Part shown: one piece after another, positions 48,935 to 61,745 of the stretch
Layout of the letters: the number at the start of each line of letters is the position of its first letter
Numbering within the stretch: position 1 is the stretch's first letter
Assembly: GCA_963573385.1 (NCBI GenBank)
Contig: CAUYLG010075706.1
Coordinates: forward strand, 62,001 to 126,000
Reading direction: 5' to 3'
Length of the DNA: 64,000 nt
DNA from: Cacajao melanocephalus
Taxonomy: Eukaryota; Chordata; Mammalia; Primates; Pitheciidae
The notes under the pieces: generated by a model
Seen by the model: only the letters and a program-made list of their open reading frames with translations
Databases searched by the model: none
Told to the model about the DNA's origin: nothing
Position numbers and translations under genes: made by a program

Positions 48935-49431
48935 TGTTGGAGTTTGACCAGCAGACTCTGGCCCAGCGACGGATGAATAAATGCACTCAGACACAGAAAT
49001 CTAATGAAAGAGCAGGCTTAGGGGTCCATGGCCACTCACAGTCACACGAGGAGAGGGCTGCAAAGAATTAGCAGCTGCGGCCCCAACTCACTGGCCTTGC
49101 TGGCATTTATTCAGCACACATTAAATGACAAAGGCTTTAAGTCAGCACCAATAGAGAGTAATTTCTTTGGTCCACCTCCCCTTAAGAGAGCCATCCAGCT
49201 AGTGAATGATGGAAGGTTAGTCTTAGGACTACATGAGTAAACAAGTTATTTAGATAAATTCCCCCACATCACCTTGTTATTTGCTTTTCTTTATCAATTC
49301 AAGGTAAAGAGAATTAGGCTACCTTCAGCCAAACTTTTTACTGAGTCCGTGCAAACCCCTGGCCTTTCAAAGTTTGTGACTATTTTCTATAATTTTACAA
49401 TCTCTTCCACTATCCTGACTGAACCTCCACA
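48935..49431 (-). repeat. Solo LTR, ERVK-class-like, antisense
   Basis: A 497-bp block bounded on the plus strand by TGTTGGAGTTTGACCAGCAG and CTGACTGAACCTCCACA, so the minus-strand LTR runs TGTGGAGG...CTCCAACA with the retroviral TG...CA ends. Flanking hexamers GCTTAC (48929-48934) and GCCTAC (49432-49437) match at five of six bases, the 6-bp duplication size typical of ERVK elements. On the minus strand a poly-A signal (AATAAA) occurs near 49105. No internal viral genes adjoin it, so it is a solo LTR left by LTR-LTR recombination. An LTR14-type identity is possible but not certain. Confidence 0.78.
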
Positions 49432-49485
49432 GCCTACCACTCAGTGCCACACGTGAGAAGGAACAATAACAATGAAAAGAAATGT

Positions 49486-49667
49486 GGCCAGACCTAATGG
49501 CTCATGTCTGTAATTCTCATGCTTTTGGAGACCAAGGCAGAAGATTATTTGCAGCCAAGAATTTAAGGTTACAGTGTTCTATGATTGTGCCACTGCATTC
49601 CAGCCTGGGTGACAGAGTGAGACTCTGTCTCTAAAAAAAAAAGAAAAGAAAGAAACAACAAAAAAAA
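49486..49667 (+). repeat. Alu monomer (FRAM/FLAM-like), sense
   Basis: GGCCAGACCTAATGGCTCAT through CTGCATTCCAGCCTGGGTGA and GACTCTGTCTC with a long A/G-interrupted tail. One arm only, without the middle linker, and diverged. It sits 48 bp from the end of the solo LTR. Confidence 0.9.
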
Positions 49668-50149
49668 TGTAGGTGGAAAGCTGTCATTGTCAATAAAATA
49701 GCATATAAAGTAGAGGGGAAAACTTACCTAAAGAGACAATGATGTGACTTAGTTTTGTACATGAAAATCAATTACAGATTTTGTTTTTCTTTCCGAAAGA
49801 AAGACTAAAAAGCATTGTAAGAGATAATAGGGACTTTTTCACAAGAATAAAGCATTTAATTTGTAAATTACTAAGAAAATATTTCAAAGAAAAATATATA
49901 TGCATTCAAATATATGGCTTGAAATTATACAAAACAAACATAAAGAGAAACTACAAAAGAGTAGCCATATTAATGATCATAGAAGGAGAATTAAACTTAT
50001 ATCACTGTGGGTTCCAGTTATTGAAGAAAACGTTGAAAAAATTAAGTAAGAGCAAGGAAGATTTGAGTAAGACCAAAAATTGCAGAATGTATGGTTTCTT
50101 CAACCACGTATGGGCCACTAATAAAAACTTAAATCAATTTAAATGGTAA

Positions 50150-52190
50150 TTATAAATTTGATATTAAAACTGAGAACATCAGTACCAGCAAAGAAAATTA
50201 CAGATAAATTAAAACATACTAGATGCAAAATTCTAAATAAAAAATTAGTAAGCATAATGAACAAATATAGAAATAGAATTCAACATTACCAAAGTCAATC
50301 CTAAAAAAATCAGTCAATATATTGCATCCCATTAACAGGCTAAAGAAGAAAAATCATTTATCTCAGTAGCTTTAGGAAAAAATGTCTTATAAAATTTATG
50401 CTACTGTAGGAATAGAATGAAACTCTCATAATTAAAATTTTTTTTCAAAAATAAACAGATAAGCAAAAACAAAACAAAGAATTTTAGAAACATACTGAAA
50501 GTGAAACATTGAAATATTTTCTCTATACAAATAGGGACAAAAGAAAGACTCAAAATTAACACTTCTATTCAATACTGGAAAATGCTGTAAAGTATTAAAA
50601 TTATAAATATTAAAAATAGAAAAATCTCTAAATATTTATAGACAATAGGATTGTCTATAAAAATTCAGTAGACTCGGCTGGGTACGTTGGCTCATGGTTG
50701 TAATCCCAGCACTTTGAGAGGCCGAGGCAGGTGGATCATGAGGTCAGGAGATCAAGACCATCATGGCCAACATGGTGAGACTACATCTCTTCTAAAAAGT
50801 ACAAAAATTAGCTGGGAGTAGTGGCACTCACCTGTAATCCCAGCTACTCAGGAGGCTGAGGCAGGAGAACTGCATGAACCTGGGAGGTGGAGATTGCGGT
50901 GAGCTGAGATTGGCCACTACACTCCAGCCTGGCAACAGAGCGAGACTTCATCTCAAAAAAAAAATTAATAGACTCTAAACAGTAATATTTCAGAATTAAT
51001 TGGAAAGTTGACCAAACTTCCTATAGTACAACCTTCAGAAACACACTAAAAAGAAAAAGATATAATTTACAGTATATGAAAAATATCAAGTACATAGTAA
51101 TAAATTTGGCAAAAGGTGTACTTGAGTTCAAAAAATAAAAGTATAAAAATTTAATGAAAAATTTAAGAAGGTTTAAAAAGTAGATTTATGGCACAGGTTG
51201 CACTACAGAACAGAGAGTAACTTATAGTCTTTTCAAGTAATTATGCAGAGGCATTTAGGTACTTATATAAAAATTATTGTACCTTTAATTTATACTACAA
51301 AAATGTATTCTAAATAATTTATAGACTGCATGTAAAAAGCCTAACAAAGCTTTTATAATACGACACAGGAGGCAATCTTTATGCATTTATAAGAGACCAG
51401 TTGAAAAGCATTATTCATTAATTCTGTTTATTATTATAATGTGAGGAAGATTACTTAAATTATTCAAAAGCATGAACACTGACCTGAAATTATACTCATG
51501 ATATAGAAATTGATAAGAAGAGGTAAGAATAGTGAATCCATAGTAATCAATGCCATTTGGCATTGACACTAAGAGAAGAGCACAGATTATGAACAGAATT
51601 AAAAGTCCAGAAATCAATTTTATATTTATGGTCAACTGACTTTTAACAAAAGTGCAAAGATAATCCAATAGGAAAAGAATAGTTATTTCACAAATGTTGC
51701 TGGAAAAATTATATATCTCCATTGAAATATTTTTTAACTAGAAAGAAAGGGAGAACCTTGCACATCTCCCTAACATCATACAGAAAATTTATTAAAAATG
51801 GACCAATGGCCTAAATATAGCTATAACCATGAAAACAAAACAAAAAAAAGTCTAGAAAAAAGACAGAAATTTTTTGACCTTGGGTAAGACAAATAATTCT
51901 TAGATATAACACCAAAATAATAATTCTTACAGGAAAAAATTGATAAACTGGACTATACCAAAATTTGAAACTCTTCCATCTCAAATGACACTATTACGAA
52001 AATGAAAATATGAGTGACAAACTAGGGGAAAAGATTTTCAAATGATTTATCTGGTAAAGAAGTTGTATCCAGAATTTATAATATTTTTCACCATTCAATA
52101 AATAAGAAAAAAAAATGGGGAAAATTGTTGAGTATATATTTCACCAAGAGATACACAAATGACCCGTTAGTATTATTATTATTATGACTG
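50150..52190 (+). repeat. Old L1M LINE, sense, carrying an Alu
   Basis: Diverged ORF2 sequence in order: ACTTCTATTCAATACTGGAA at about 50561, the degenerate reverse-transcriptase segment just before the Alu (50641-50675), TATGGTCAACTGACTTTTAA at 51626, GACCTTGGGTAAGACAAATA at 51876, AATTGATAAACTGGACTATA at 51937, and TTGTATCCAGAATTTATAAT at 52063, ending near TTCACCAAGAGATACACAAA. Frames in this area, including a 103-codon antisense frame at 51411-51722, are L1 residue or chance. The start is uncertain and may extend to about 49790. Confidence 0.72.
50676..50964 (+). repeat. Alu SINE, full length, sense, inside L1M
   Basis: GGCTGGGTACGTTGGCTCAT to a nine-base A tail. The target-site duplication is readable: TTCAGTAGACTC before and TTAATAGACTC after. 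A short linker (CTTCTAAAAAGTACAAAAAT) separates the arms. Confidence 0.97.
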
Positions 52191-52965
52191 CTTACTAAGC
52201 ATCTACGATTCTCCATGCCTTGTTAAAGATTCTCGACATTCTAAAACTAAAGATATTGCCTCTGTCCACCATTTTAAAGGACAAGAAAGTTTAAAATCTT
52301 TGTGAGAAATACATACATATGGTGATAATGGAGCTAGAGCAGGAGTTATTGAACTTAGCCTGAGAGAGGAGAAGGCTTTATCCAAGATGTTTCCAAGGAG
52401 GGAAGACAATTGACTTCAGCCTTGGAAGAGCAGGTTGTCTCAAAACATGTACAATGAGAGTAGTCAGTTTAGTTCCACTTGCCCACTTTCATTAAACTAT
52501 CTTTTTTCTCTTAACTTTCTTATTCCTTCCGTGTTACCTTCCTCAAAAAAGTCTTTATCTTCTGTGCAAAGTTTTCAGTTGTCATGTTTTAGGTCCCAGG
52601 GAGGCTTGCTGCATGAGGAAAGGGTCTTCATGTATTAATACCAACAGATTCTAAGAGCACATGAGGCATTTAAGGTTGTGTACACCTATGGAAACTTGGA
52701 CAAAAAAAAAAAAACGTATAAACTTGCATAATGAAGTTCTCTCATTATTAAGCTGCTCCTATATTAGATAGAAAATAAATGTACATTAAATTAAATTTAC
52801 GTTGATATATTTAATGATGATACATCTCTTTACTTTCTCTTTGTGTAGATACAGCATAGATTAATTTAGTATAAAACATACCGCTTTCAGAACCAGCCTC
52901 AGAACTTAGTGACTGATATGTTCTTCATGGAGCAAAATCATCTTTGAATTTGGAACACATCTCAG
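52191..52965. other. Unique DNA, nothing recognised
   Basis: No gene or repeat assigned. A 12-base A run lies at 52702-52713. Confidence 0.5.
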
Positions 52966-52967
52966 TG

Positions 52968-53070
52968 TATGCATGTATTAGCCATGTGATTTTTGAATGT
53001 ATTACCTAACCTCTTTGAACATAAGATTCCTGATTTTTAAAAGCAAATAATGATACCTACTTTATCAGGA
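52968..53070 (+). repeat. Probable MIR fragment, sense
   Basis: TTAGCCATGTGATTTTTGAA, CCTAACCTCTTTGAACATAA, TGATTTTTAAAAGCAAATAA and TGATACCTACTTTATCAGGA follow the MIR core. A tail-like piece (CATCACATACAGTATATATT) near 53620 suggests the element was split by about 500 bp of unassigned sequence. Confidence 0.55.
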
Positions 53071-54415
53071 TCGAGTCAATCAAGGTTCAGTCAAGAAAAT
53101 AGACACCACTTTATACGTTATATCAGTGGAAAGGGTTTCAATGTTGTGCTTAAAAGAAAACCACTGGAAGATCTGAGTAAAGGAAGGTTAGTGAAGCTAC
53201 CAAAACCAATGTCAACACAACGGAAGTAAATGGCTATGAAGAGATCAGTCCACAGTCATAGCATATTCAAGATCTCTGGGAAGCTCATCCATATAGTCTC
53301 AGCTTGCGGCAGTGTTGCAAGTTCTTCTCAAACAGCTCATCTGAGTTAGCTTTGAACCTTGTAGCTGTCCAGGGGCAACTGTCTCTGGGGCATAATGGTC
53401 TCACTTTGTCTCTTGCATTTTATGTATCAGACAGAATTTCTCATTTCTATGTCAAAACCGTAAGTGGAAGTGAATTAAATAGAACTCAGTTCCTATTTAT
53501 TTTTCCTTGAATCAGGGAGAATTCAGAGGGGCTGGTGCTGATACCAATTTTATAAGAAAATTCAGCACTGGTTATTGAGATATTAAGTAAGGTTAGATAA
53601 AAGGGGTTTAGTAAATAGCATCACATACAGTATATATTTAGTAAGTGGTGATTTTTATTATGAAGTAAAAATCTAATGTGTTATATTCTCCCAAAGAAAC
53701 CTGATCTATACTTAATAATTATATACTGGAAAGACTGAAAGTCTGCTCTAACATTTGCCAACACTTCTAGACAGTTATGTATGCCATTTTTTGGATTTTA
53801 TATTAAATAGGTAAATTAAGACTATAGGAAAAATTGTATTCATTATGATTTGATAGTGCTTTCATATATAAGAAACCAAGGCTTATGCTTTCAACATGTT
53901 GTAACTACCATTTCTAAATCATAAAAAAAGAAAAAAGATATTTCAAGTATGCTGTACTTCAGTGGGAAACTGTATATTAATGGTTACATTTATAAAATCT
54001 AAGAAAAGTTGAAGAGGGCACTTTAAATTCACTGCTTCTTAATTCTTTCAATATTCTTAACAGCCCATTTATTCTACTGTATCATGAGAGTTCCATTAAA
54101 CCAATACATTAAATTATTTCAGTGAAATGTTTAAGGCACTTTTAAAATAAAGGCCGACTTCAAATTTTTTAGAGGCATTGTGGCTGACATTGAATAACCA
54201 GGATAGAACTGATAATAGAATACTTTGCACAGTACAAATACCTTTAGTAACCCTCTATAATTAGCAATTTAATTGTAACCTGCCCTTCAGAAAATATCCA
54301 AAACCCCATATTCAGCTTACAAATAATACATTGTACTCAAATTATATAGTGAAGTATTGAAACTCCCAGAAATACAAACTATGCTTTAATTTAACATTTG
54401 AATGGATTAACAATA
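53071..54415. other. Unassigned DNA, possible old insertion in a MIR
   Basis: 53075-53570 begins AATCAAGGTTCAGTCAAGAA and separates two MIR-like pieces, so it may be an old LTR-type insertion, but I cannot name it. The rest is AT-rich unique sequence. Confidence 0.35.
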
Positions 54416-54419
54416 TTAG

Positions 54420-54645
54420 TAATAGTTTATAAAATGACCTACCTGGTCTAATTATGTAAGTAATTTAATATCTGCAGCAGTTCATAAGGTATGCACAATA
54501 GTGATCATGGTTTTTATGTTGATGAAGAAATTAAATCAAAGAGGGTTGAAATAACTTACCCACTATACAAAGCAATCAAGTGATGAAACCAAGAAATGAA
54601 CACAGCAGTCTGATTATATAACTGTTCATTCTAAACAGTGTGTTT
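54420..54645 (-). repeat. MIR SINE, antisense
   Basis: GTTGATGAAGAAATTAAATC, GTTGAAATAACTTACCCACT, AATCAAGTGATGAAACCAAG and CAGTCTGATTATATAACTGT follow the reverse-complement MIR core and head. Confidence 0.65.
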
Positions 54646-55830
54646 CTATAATAAAAGATATCAGGCCCACCCAGTCTCTCATTGCTCAGGTGAGTGTACT
54701 GAGGCCATACTTCCAGATTATTAGTCAGTAATCTTATTATAATCAGAGAGATGGCAGAAGTACTATATTTTCTAAATATCCTAAGAAAACCTTTAGTATC
54801 TTTACTGTCTTTAGCATCCTTAGGTAAAATCTAATATAAACTTATTTTACAATCTGGTAATAAGTAGTAAAATGGGGATAAGATTGGAATGTGAAAAGCA
54901 AAAGAGAAAGTGGTGAGAGACTATTATTTTACATGCAGATAGGTATCTATGTTTTCCAATCATTTATTTACTGATATTATCAAAATGATCTTTAAGATAA
55001 GTTGTGGCACCATCCAGCCGTTAGACCACATTGAAACCAGTAGGGAACTGTGTGCAAACTCCTGGACCTTTGTGATCTTCAAAATTAGCAAACTCCAAGT
55101 GATTTTAGTGTATCAATTAGAATATACTTTATGTGGTTTCTATGACAGAAAAATATTTATAGAACACCTGAGAATATTTTGAGATTTTTCACTTCTTTAT
55201 ATGAGCAAAAAATGATAGTTGTTCTTTTTGGTGGTAGTACAGAGTTCTATAGCTTAAAAACTTAAGGTAATGGCCAGCTGATATAAATCTAGTGAAGTGA
55301 CTTCACCATCTGATATTCAACTTCTAGAAAGCACTATTATTACATGATAAAAGGTAATGTGGGTTAATTAAGATTATCAAGCTCTTACACAACTTTTGGA
55401 ACTCAAGGACTGAACCATTTCAGGGTTCACTGCTTCCATGCCAATGTAAAAGAAAAAAATGAAGACATACTTAAAGTGTAATTCATTCTAAAATGTTTAA
55501 TAAGAGAATTGTAAGAAGCTTTAATTACATCTGGTTTGCTGATTCATTTTCAATGCTTTTTTTTCTTTGTGGATTTTAAATCATAACATTTTAGAACCAT
55601 GAAGATCTTTCAAAGAACATCTGATTCAGTTTTTTTAACTGTTGCTTACAGACACTCAGATACTATGACTTCAGATACTTACTTAATTTGCAGATATCTG
55701 GGCTCCAACCAAGACCTAGAGAATCAGAGTTTCCAAGAAAAAAATAAATAAATAAAGAGGAGCTCAGGATATAAAGTTTAGCAAGATTTTCAGATTGAAT
55801 TATAATTATAGTACATGTTGATAACTACCA
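54646..55830. other. Unique DNA with a MER5-like scrap
   Basis: Near 55700-55735, GGCTCCAACCAAGACCTAGA followed by GAATCAGAGTTT resembles a reverse-complement MER5A core. Otherwise nothing is recognised. Confidence 0.4.
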
Positions 55831-55834
55831 ATAT

Positions 55835-55972
55835 GGTACAGCTCCTCACTTTACATATAAATAAATTGAGGTTCTAAGAATTTAATATATTTACCTATGT
55901 TATACAGCTTGAGTCGAAAGCAAAAAGATGTTATTGAATGCCCTAAATATCCAGTTAGTTTCGCTCCCATAC
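55835..55972 (-). repeat. MIR SINE fragment, antisense
   Basis: CTCACTTTACATATAAATAA, ATTGAGGTTCTAAGAATTTA and ATGTTATACAGCTTGAGTCG match the MIR reverse-complement core in order. Confidence 0.6.
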
Positions 55973-57077
55973 CCCCATGTCCTTCTAGGAGTATAGTATA
56001 AACCAAAATTTGACTAAGCAAATATTTACTAATGGGCTGTAGGTAGAAGAGTTATTCTAAGCAGTATAGATATACCAAAAATTAGAATGAAATGATTTAC
56101 TAAGATGACAATCAATTTTAGCTTTTCATACCAGGCTATCTTTAAAAGTCTATTATTTCTTTGTTATTAATAAATAATTCTTTAATAACTGAATGGAGAA
56201 CTACTTATTTAACAATTAAGAGAAGAAGGAATAAGAGCTTTGCTGAATTGATAGCTATAATGGCTGGAAATAATGGTTCTTTGTAAGCTTACCCATTAAA
56301 AATGTTCTCATGTATTAATTGCAGGCTGGCACATATGACTCTAACTAAAATAGAGGAAGAAAGAGTATTAAATTAAAATGGAAAGATCTAGGTCCTCATT
56401 CCAACTCTGTTACTTGCTACTAATTAAGTGAAATTTTATAGAAATCTACTGGGGGAGCATATAAGACTCCTTCACAGCATAGATTAATTTTTTCCTACCA
56501 TATTCTTTCCTCCTCCTAGTATAGTGTCCATTTCAGAGTGGTCTCTCCTCAGACATCATTACCATTGGAAAGAGGAATTCCAAGATGTGGCTCCCAATTA
56601 TATAGAAGTCTGTTGATAGACAATTTACTAAAATACTGCTGTCTTAGAAAAAATACTTATTTCCTTCCATTGTACTTTCTAGTGAAATATTTAAATAAAA
56701 ACGAATGGGATTTTTTATTTTATCTTTATGAGTTTTATAATTTCAAAACTATATTTTCATGCATTTTTTTCTAGAGGACTTGATTTACCTATTCTTTTCT
56801 TTGCAGAGGGAACTTAAATGTGATTTTCCAAATAATTGAGGAATAATTGGGCATAATTAATCACTAGATACTGGAGGAAGCAATCAGAGATAATTAGACA
56901 AGATCTCATATTTAAGTCAGTTGAACAGCAGCAACAAATTTTTGTTTAGTTCATTTCCTGAATATGATGTATTTTTCTGGTAAAACAAACATCACCAGAA
57001 TATAGCATCAACATTTAACATTTTTGGAAAAATAAAAATTTAGTTATATTCTTATATAATGTCATAGAAATTACTTT
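55973..57077. other. Unique AT-rich DNA, nothing recognised
   Basis: No gene or repeat could be supported. Confidence 0.5.
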
Positions 57078-57401
57078 TGTATTTGTCTGTTTTCACACTG
57101 CTGATAAAGACATACCTGAGACTGGGCGATTCACAAAAGAAAGAGGTTTAATTGGACTTACAGCTCCACATGGATGGGGAAGCCTCACAATTATGGTGGA
57201 AGGCCAGGAGGAGCAAGTCATGTCTTACGTGGATGGCAGCAGGCAAAGAGAAAGCTTGTGCAGGGAGACTACCATTTTTCAAACCCTCAGATCTCATGAG
57301 ACTTATTCACTTTCACAAGAACAGCACAGGAAAGACCTGCCTTCTATAACATGTGGGAATTCAAAGTGAAATTTGGATGGGGACACAGCCAAACCATATC
57401 A
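57078..57401 (-). repeat. MST-type MaLR LTR, antisense, with internal deletion
   Basis: The plus strand starts TGTATTTGTCTGTTTTCACA and ends GACACAGCCAAACCATATCA, the reverse complement of a THE1/MST-family LTR (TGATATGGTTTGGCTGTGTC...). The match runs through GAGACTGGGCGATTCACAAA and CAAGTCATGTCTTACGTGGA. The usual block of roughly 40 bp between GGAAAGACCTGCC and ATGTGGGAATTC is missing. Solo LTR: no internal region nearby. Confidence 0.93.
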
Positions 57402-58340
57402 TCTTCTAAGCAACATACCTCAAAACTTAAAGACTTTCATTAGAAATTTTAGAAAGAATTATTCAACACAAATTAAACTGTACCACAATAATAACTAGAT
57501 TCCAGGGTAAACTGATTTTTCCAATGTGTGGTTGAATTCAATGGGACACAGTATCACAACTGAAAATATTATAGTTGTACAGCTTTGGCAACTGAGTATG
57601 AAGAAAACAGTAGGTGTATTTTCTCTACATTCTTTCTATAGTATTATATATGACCATAGCTGGATTTCCTCTTTCACTGAGGTGACAGCTCACATTTTAG
57701 GTGATAACTTTTTGAGAAAAATTCAAGGATGAGGCCGACTCCCCAAGTAGACTACTGGGAAAATTTGCATTAAACCCTAGTCAGAACTTCATATTGCTGT
57801 TGACTGGGGGAGGTCTATAATACTTCCTAGTAATATCGGATATCAGCCAATGGCTGTAATCAGAGGAGACCCAGGCATTCTCTGTGGTGAGATTCTGTGG
57901 TCAGATTGTAGTCTGTACTGCATTTGGTAGAGCTGACACCTAGTGCTGGGAATTCAGAGTCTTTCAGAGCTGTGCTTCATTCATTGAAAATGACATAAAA
58001 ATCCTAAAATTTAGGAGAAAAGAGCAGAACATAGACTTACAGAATTAGTCTCATTGCTATCGCATAATATAAAAGCTCTGAAAGAAGTCATAGTAAATCT
58101 ATACCATATTCAAATACTTTATAATTGTATGATTTTTAGATTACTCTTTATAATTCTTTAATTTTCCAAGTTACCATGATGCCATTTATTAGTTGATATA
58201 TACCTCCTTCCTCTTTATTCAAGAATCTCTGAGTAAAAGTGGAAGTTTTACTTTTCATTAGAAAAGCCAAATAAATGTCATCTGTGCTTGATGGATTCCT
58301 CTTGTTCTTTCTTTTCCTCCCTCTTCTCTATTTTGTATAT
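57402..58340. other. Unique DNA, nothing recognised
   Basis: No supported gene. The 68-codon frame at 57526-57732 shows no domain. Confidence 0.5.
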
Positions 58341-58515
58341 TCAACTTTGTCAAGCTATAACTCATATAATAAAATGCACCTATTTAAAGTATACAGATTA
58401 ATGCAGTTTGAAATTTTTTCCTAAATTATAATGCATGTAATCACTCAAGTAACTAGTATTCAATCAAGACACACCATATTAATTTTATGCCCCAAAGTTT
58501 CTTTATGCCCAAAGG
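58341..58515 (-). repeat. Old L1M fragment, antisense
   Basis: TCAAGCTATAACTCATATAA, AAATGCACCTATTTAAAGTA, TACAGATTAATGCAGTTTGA and CCCCAAAGTTTCTTTATGCC follow the same reverse-complement L1M region as at 15460-15712. Confidence 0.5.
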
Positions 58516-59099
58516 CAAAATGTCTACGGAGATTTGCAAGCCTGAATATATGGAGACCTGCAAGCATCATGAAGACTACCTTTTCTTATAAGCTAAATGA
58601 GAAATCATTAGAGACTCTGCAGCAAAAGAAGATCTTATTTGACTTAGTTTAGTGTTTGTATAATCAGTAAGTTGAATGAGGTATGAGATGCTCCTCCTCC
58701 TAGTTTATGGGATTAAAAACCTGCTTTGTGTTAAAAGAGAAAATTAGCTGGGACTGCATAAAAATAGCAAATGCCAGCACTTCATGGTAATACTTATTAA
58801 AGCTCTGCCCATAGTTTTTAACAAAGCTGTTGTAAACAGAATAATTAAATAAAATACAAAGAAAGAAGTTGAAATATTTTAGCAAGTCTTTTTCCAACCA
58901 CCTTTCTCATTTTTGAAAAGTTTACCTTCTTGTTGACTATACATGTTTTTTTCTTGCATTTTTGATATTGGCAAATGTTATTTTTCAGAATAAACTTCAG
59001 GTTTTTATATTTCTGTTTAAGCCTTTCATATAATAATCAGGGCATCACAATTAAGATGTTTTCTTACTACGTGATAATATTGTAACAAAGTCCAAATTT
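58516..59099. other. Unique AT-rich DNA, nothing recognised
   Basis: No family assigned. Confidence 0.5.
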
Positions 59100-59121
59100 G
59101 CCCTGCTCGCCACACAACAAC

Positions 59122-59212
59122 CATTTTCAGGGTTAGCTGGCTCTCGGAAATAAAGGTGCTTTCTTTGCTGGAACAGGAGTTTATTTCGGAGAGCCAGCAA
59201 ACCCTGAAAATG
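59122..59212. repeat. 33-bp inverted repeat within the ERV LTR-like end
   Basis: Left arm 59122-59154 and right arm 59180-59212 are reverse complements with two mismatches (arms contain CATTTTCAGGGTT and AACCCTGAAAATG at their outer ends). The 25-base loop is 59155-59179. The arm spans the LTR poly-A signal, so the left arm looks like an inverted duplicate of the right. Confidence 0.9.
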
Positions 59213-59699
59213 AACTGATGTTCTAAGGAACTGTCTTAGGTCAGTAAAAATTTCAGGCTCTTTTTATGTTAAGGGCAGGAGGAAGAGGAAGTGATTGCAA
59301 TCAAGAGGTGACTAATGACCACAGGCATTTGGGTACCAGTGAGGATCAGAAGAGGCTGGGAACGTCTTCATCCTCGGTCGGGTCACAATGTTCCTATAAA
59401 TCTTTAACGAAACATAGTTAGTTGTTTACATATTTCCCTCTTAATCCCAGTGTTAGTTTCAAAAACTGCATGATTGTTGTTTTTGTGTTTTCTCTCAGTG
59501 CTCTAAAATTATTCTAGCCTACATGCAGGAATGGGTAAAGACCCCTTAAACAAAAAGGGTATTAGTTATGTTAGCTCTTTTGCTGTTTCATTGTTACAGT
59601 TCCCCACTGTCAAAGGCTTATTCCACAATCTTGTGGGGTTAGGGACAGTGGGACATCATTTCTTATCTGGGCACTTTGAACTGAATGTGGTCAGTGTGG

Positions 59700-60276
59700 T
59701 GCAACTGTGGAAATGAAACTATTTGACCTGGCAGCAAGTTGGTGTTCAGGTCCTTGTACTTTCCAAGTCTTTAGAAGGACTCTATCTCCCAATCAAAAAG
59801 GATGTAGGTCCATGTCTGTGGGATGAGTGGTATTGCTAGAAGCAAACTCATAAACAGTAGTAAGCATAGTGCCTAGAGTGTTAACGTATGTGGCAATTGC
59901 TATATCTCTTAAAGTATCAGTTGGTTTTTCCACTGGGGCCGAAACCTGGAAGTAGCCTACCTTATCATATTTCAAGGGGAATCAATTTTAGTCTACTTTC
60001 GGGAGCCACTGTAATCCACAACAGGGCAACCAGCAATGACTTATCCCAAGTTAAATTAGTTCCTCAACATATTTTGGCAATGCTTTTCCTTAAAGATATG
60101 GTTAATCGTTAATCTTTTTAGTTTTTCCCATCAATTATAGTCACCAAGGTGCCAATCTAAAGGTTGTAGGAAAGAGTGGGTCACAGTTTCCCCTGACATT
60201 ATTGTAATCATCATAGTCTTTGAATCAGGGGATAGATGGGTCTTAACTACAGAATCTGTGGCCCCCGTATAAGAAA
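59700..60276 (-). pseudogene. ERV pol remnant, C-terminal half of integrase
   Basis: Integrase joins viral DNA to the host genome. On the minus strand, a region near 59940-60060 resembles the end of the gammaretroviral integrase core, and 59759-59792 resembles its C-terminal domain (pattern GD-V-LK-W). The frame 59793-59975 is open for 60 codons, but a stop lies directly between it and the C-terminal motif, and upstream parts are in other frames with stops. No catalytic DDE residues can be placed with confidence. Nonfunctional. Confidence 0.65.
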
Positions 60277-60293
60277 GTCAGTAAGTTTGTACC

Positions 60294-60637
<344 letters not shown>

Positions 60638-60960
60638 TAAGTTTGTATTCCACTGTCCATTTTACCTGGGGTTCCTGTGGGGATATAAGGACAGGTTGGC
60701 TAAAAAATACTAAAGGAGGATTCATATTCATGAAGGTGATCCTGACACGTGCATATTGAACAAATATTCATGCAACGTATGACCCTGATTACCTTGTGGT
60801 GGAGATTTAACCCTTGCCTGGGATGGTCTTAGGTTTTGTTTGTAATTTGTGTCTTATTTCTACAAAGAATCTGTTCTGTCAGTCTTATAATCTCTATTTT
60901 AACATTATTGCTGATCAGTTGAACATAAAATAGAAGGTATAATGAGGCATATTTGACCTC

Positions 60961-61745
60961 CTGTCCCATAAGTGTTGGGAATTAAATTGTTAAGATGCTT
61001 TTGGAGAGGCAAAAGAAGACACCTACAAAGAAGTTTTTAAAGGGAGACAGGTCATAGAATTAAAAATAAAAACATTTTGTAATGTTATTAAGAATAAATC
61101 AATACCTTCCTTTATAATTTTAACCAACTTGATTACATACACAATTCTTTTCATAAATTCCATTTCACAAACCTTATCATGACCTACACAGACCATTTAT
61201 GACATTCTTGGACTTTGTCCCATACTTCCGTCTCTTTTACATAACCAGTCATTGTACTTTAGTATAAAAATTTAACATACAAGATCCTTTTTTCATACAA
61301 AATTATTCTTTTCTCTTTATAATTTTCCCTACAAAAATACATCTTCATATCTTTAAGCTTCTTTGCATCATTTTCTCCTATTTACTTGTTCCTTCCTACC
61401 TTCTTTCATAACTTTTAAATAACCTACAAATTACATAAAATTACACCTTTTAATAATATGAACACAACTTACAGAATTATACATCAACTAGAATTCTTAG
61501 TAATCTTAAATTTTAGGAAGCAGCAAATCCTTAATTTCCTCTCAGATGTTAACATTTTATAGATGAAACCACTCCATAATTTTTAGAAACACGTTTTCCA
61601 TATCATAACCCTTTCTTAATTGAAAGTGACCCAGATATCTAATAAGCATCTACTATTCAATTCAAAATAATTTTAAGATTTTAAATTATAAAGTTTATAT
61701 GTAAGCATTTATACCATTTATATTTATTTATTTATTCATTCATTT
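60961..61745. other. Pyrimidine-rich AT DNA, unassigned
   Basis: May still be ERV-derived but shows no recognisable viral or LTR sequence. An ATTT repeat region at 61720-61749 leads into the next Alu. Confidence 0.4.

Noticed and set aside
49781..50149. 122-codon Lys/Ile-rich plus-strand frame
   Set aside because: AT-driven composition next to an old sense L1M; no domain recognised.
51411..51722. 103-codon minus-strand frame
   Set aside because: Antisense to decayed L1M ORF2; no independent support.
59531..59716. 61-codon plus-strand frame
   Set aside because: Antisense to the ERV remnant; no support.
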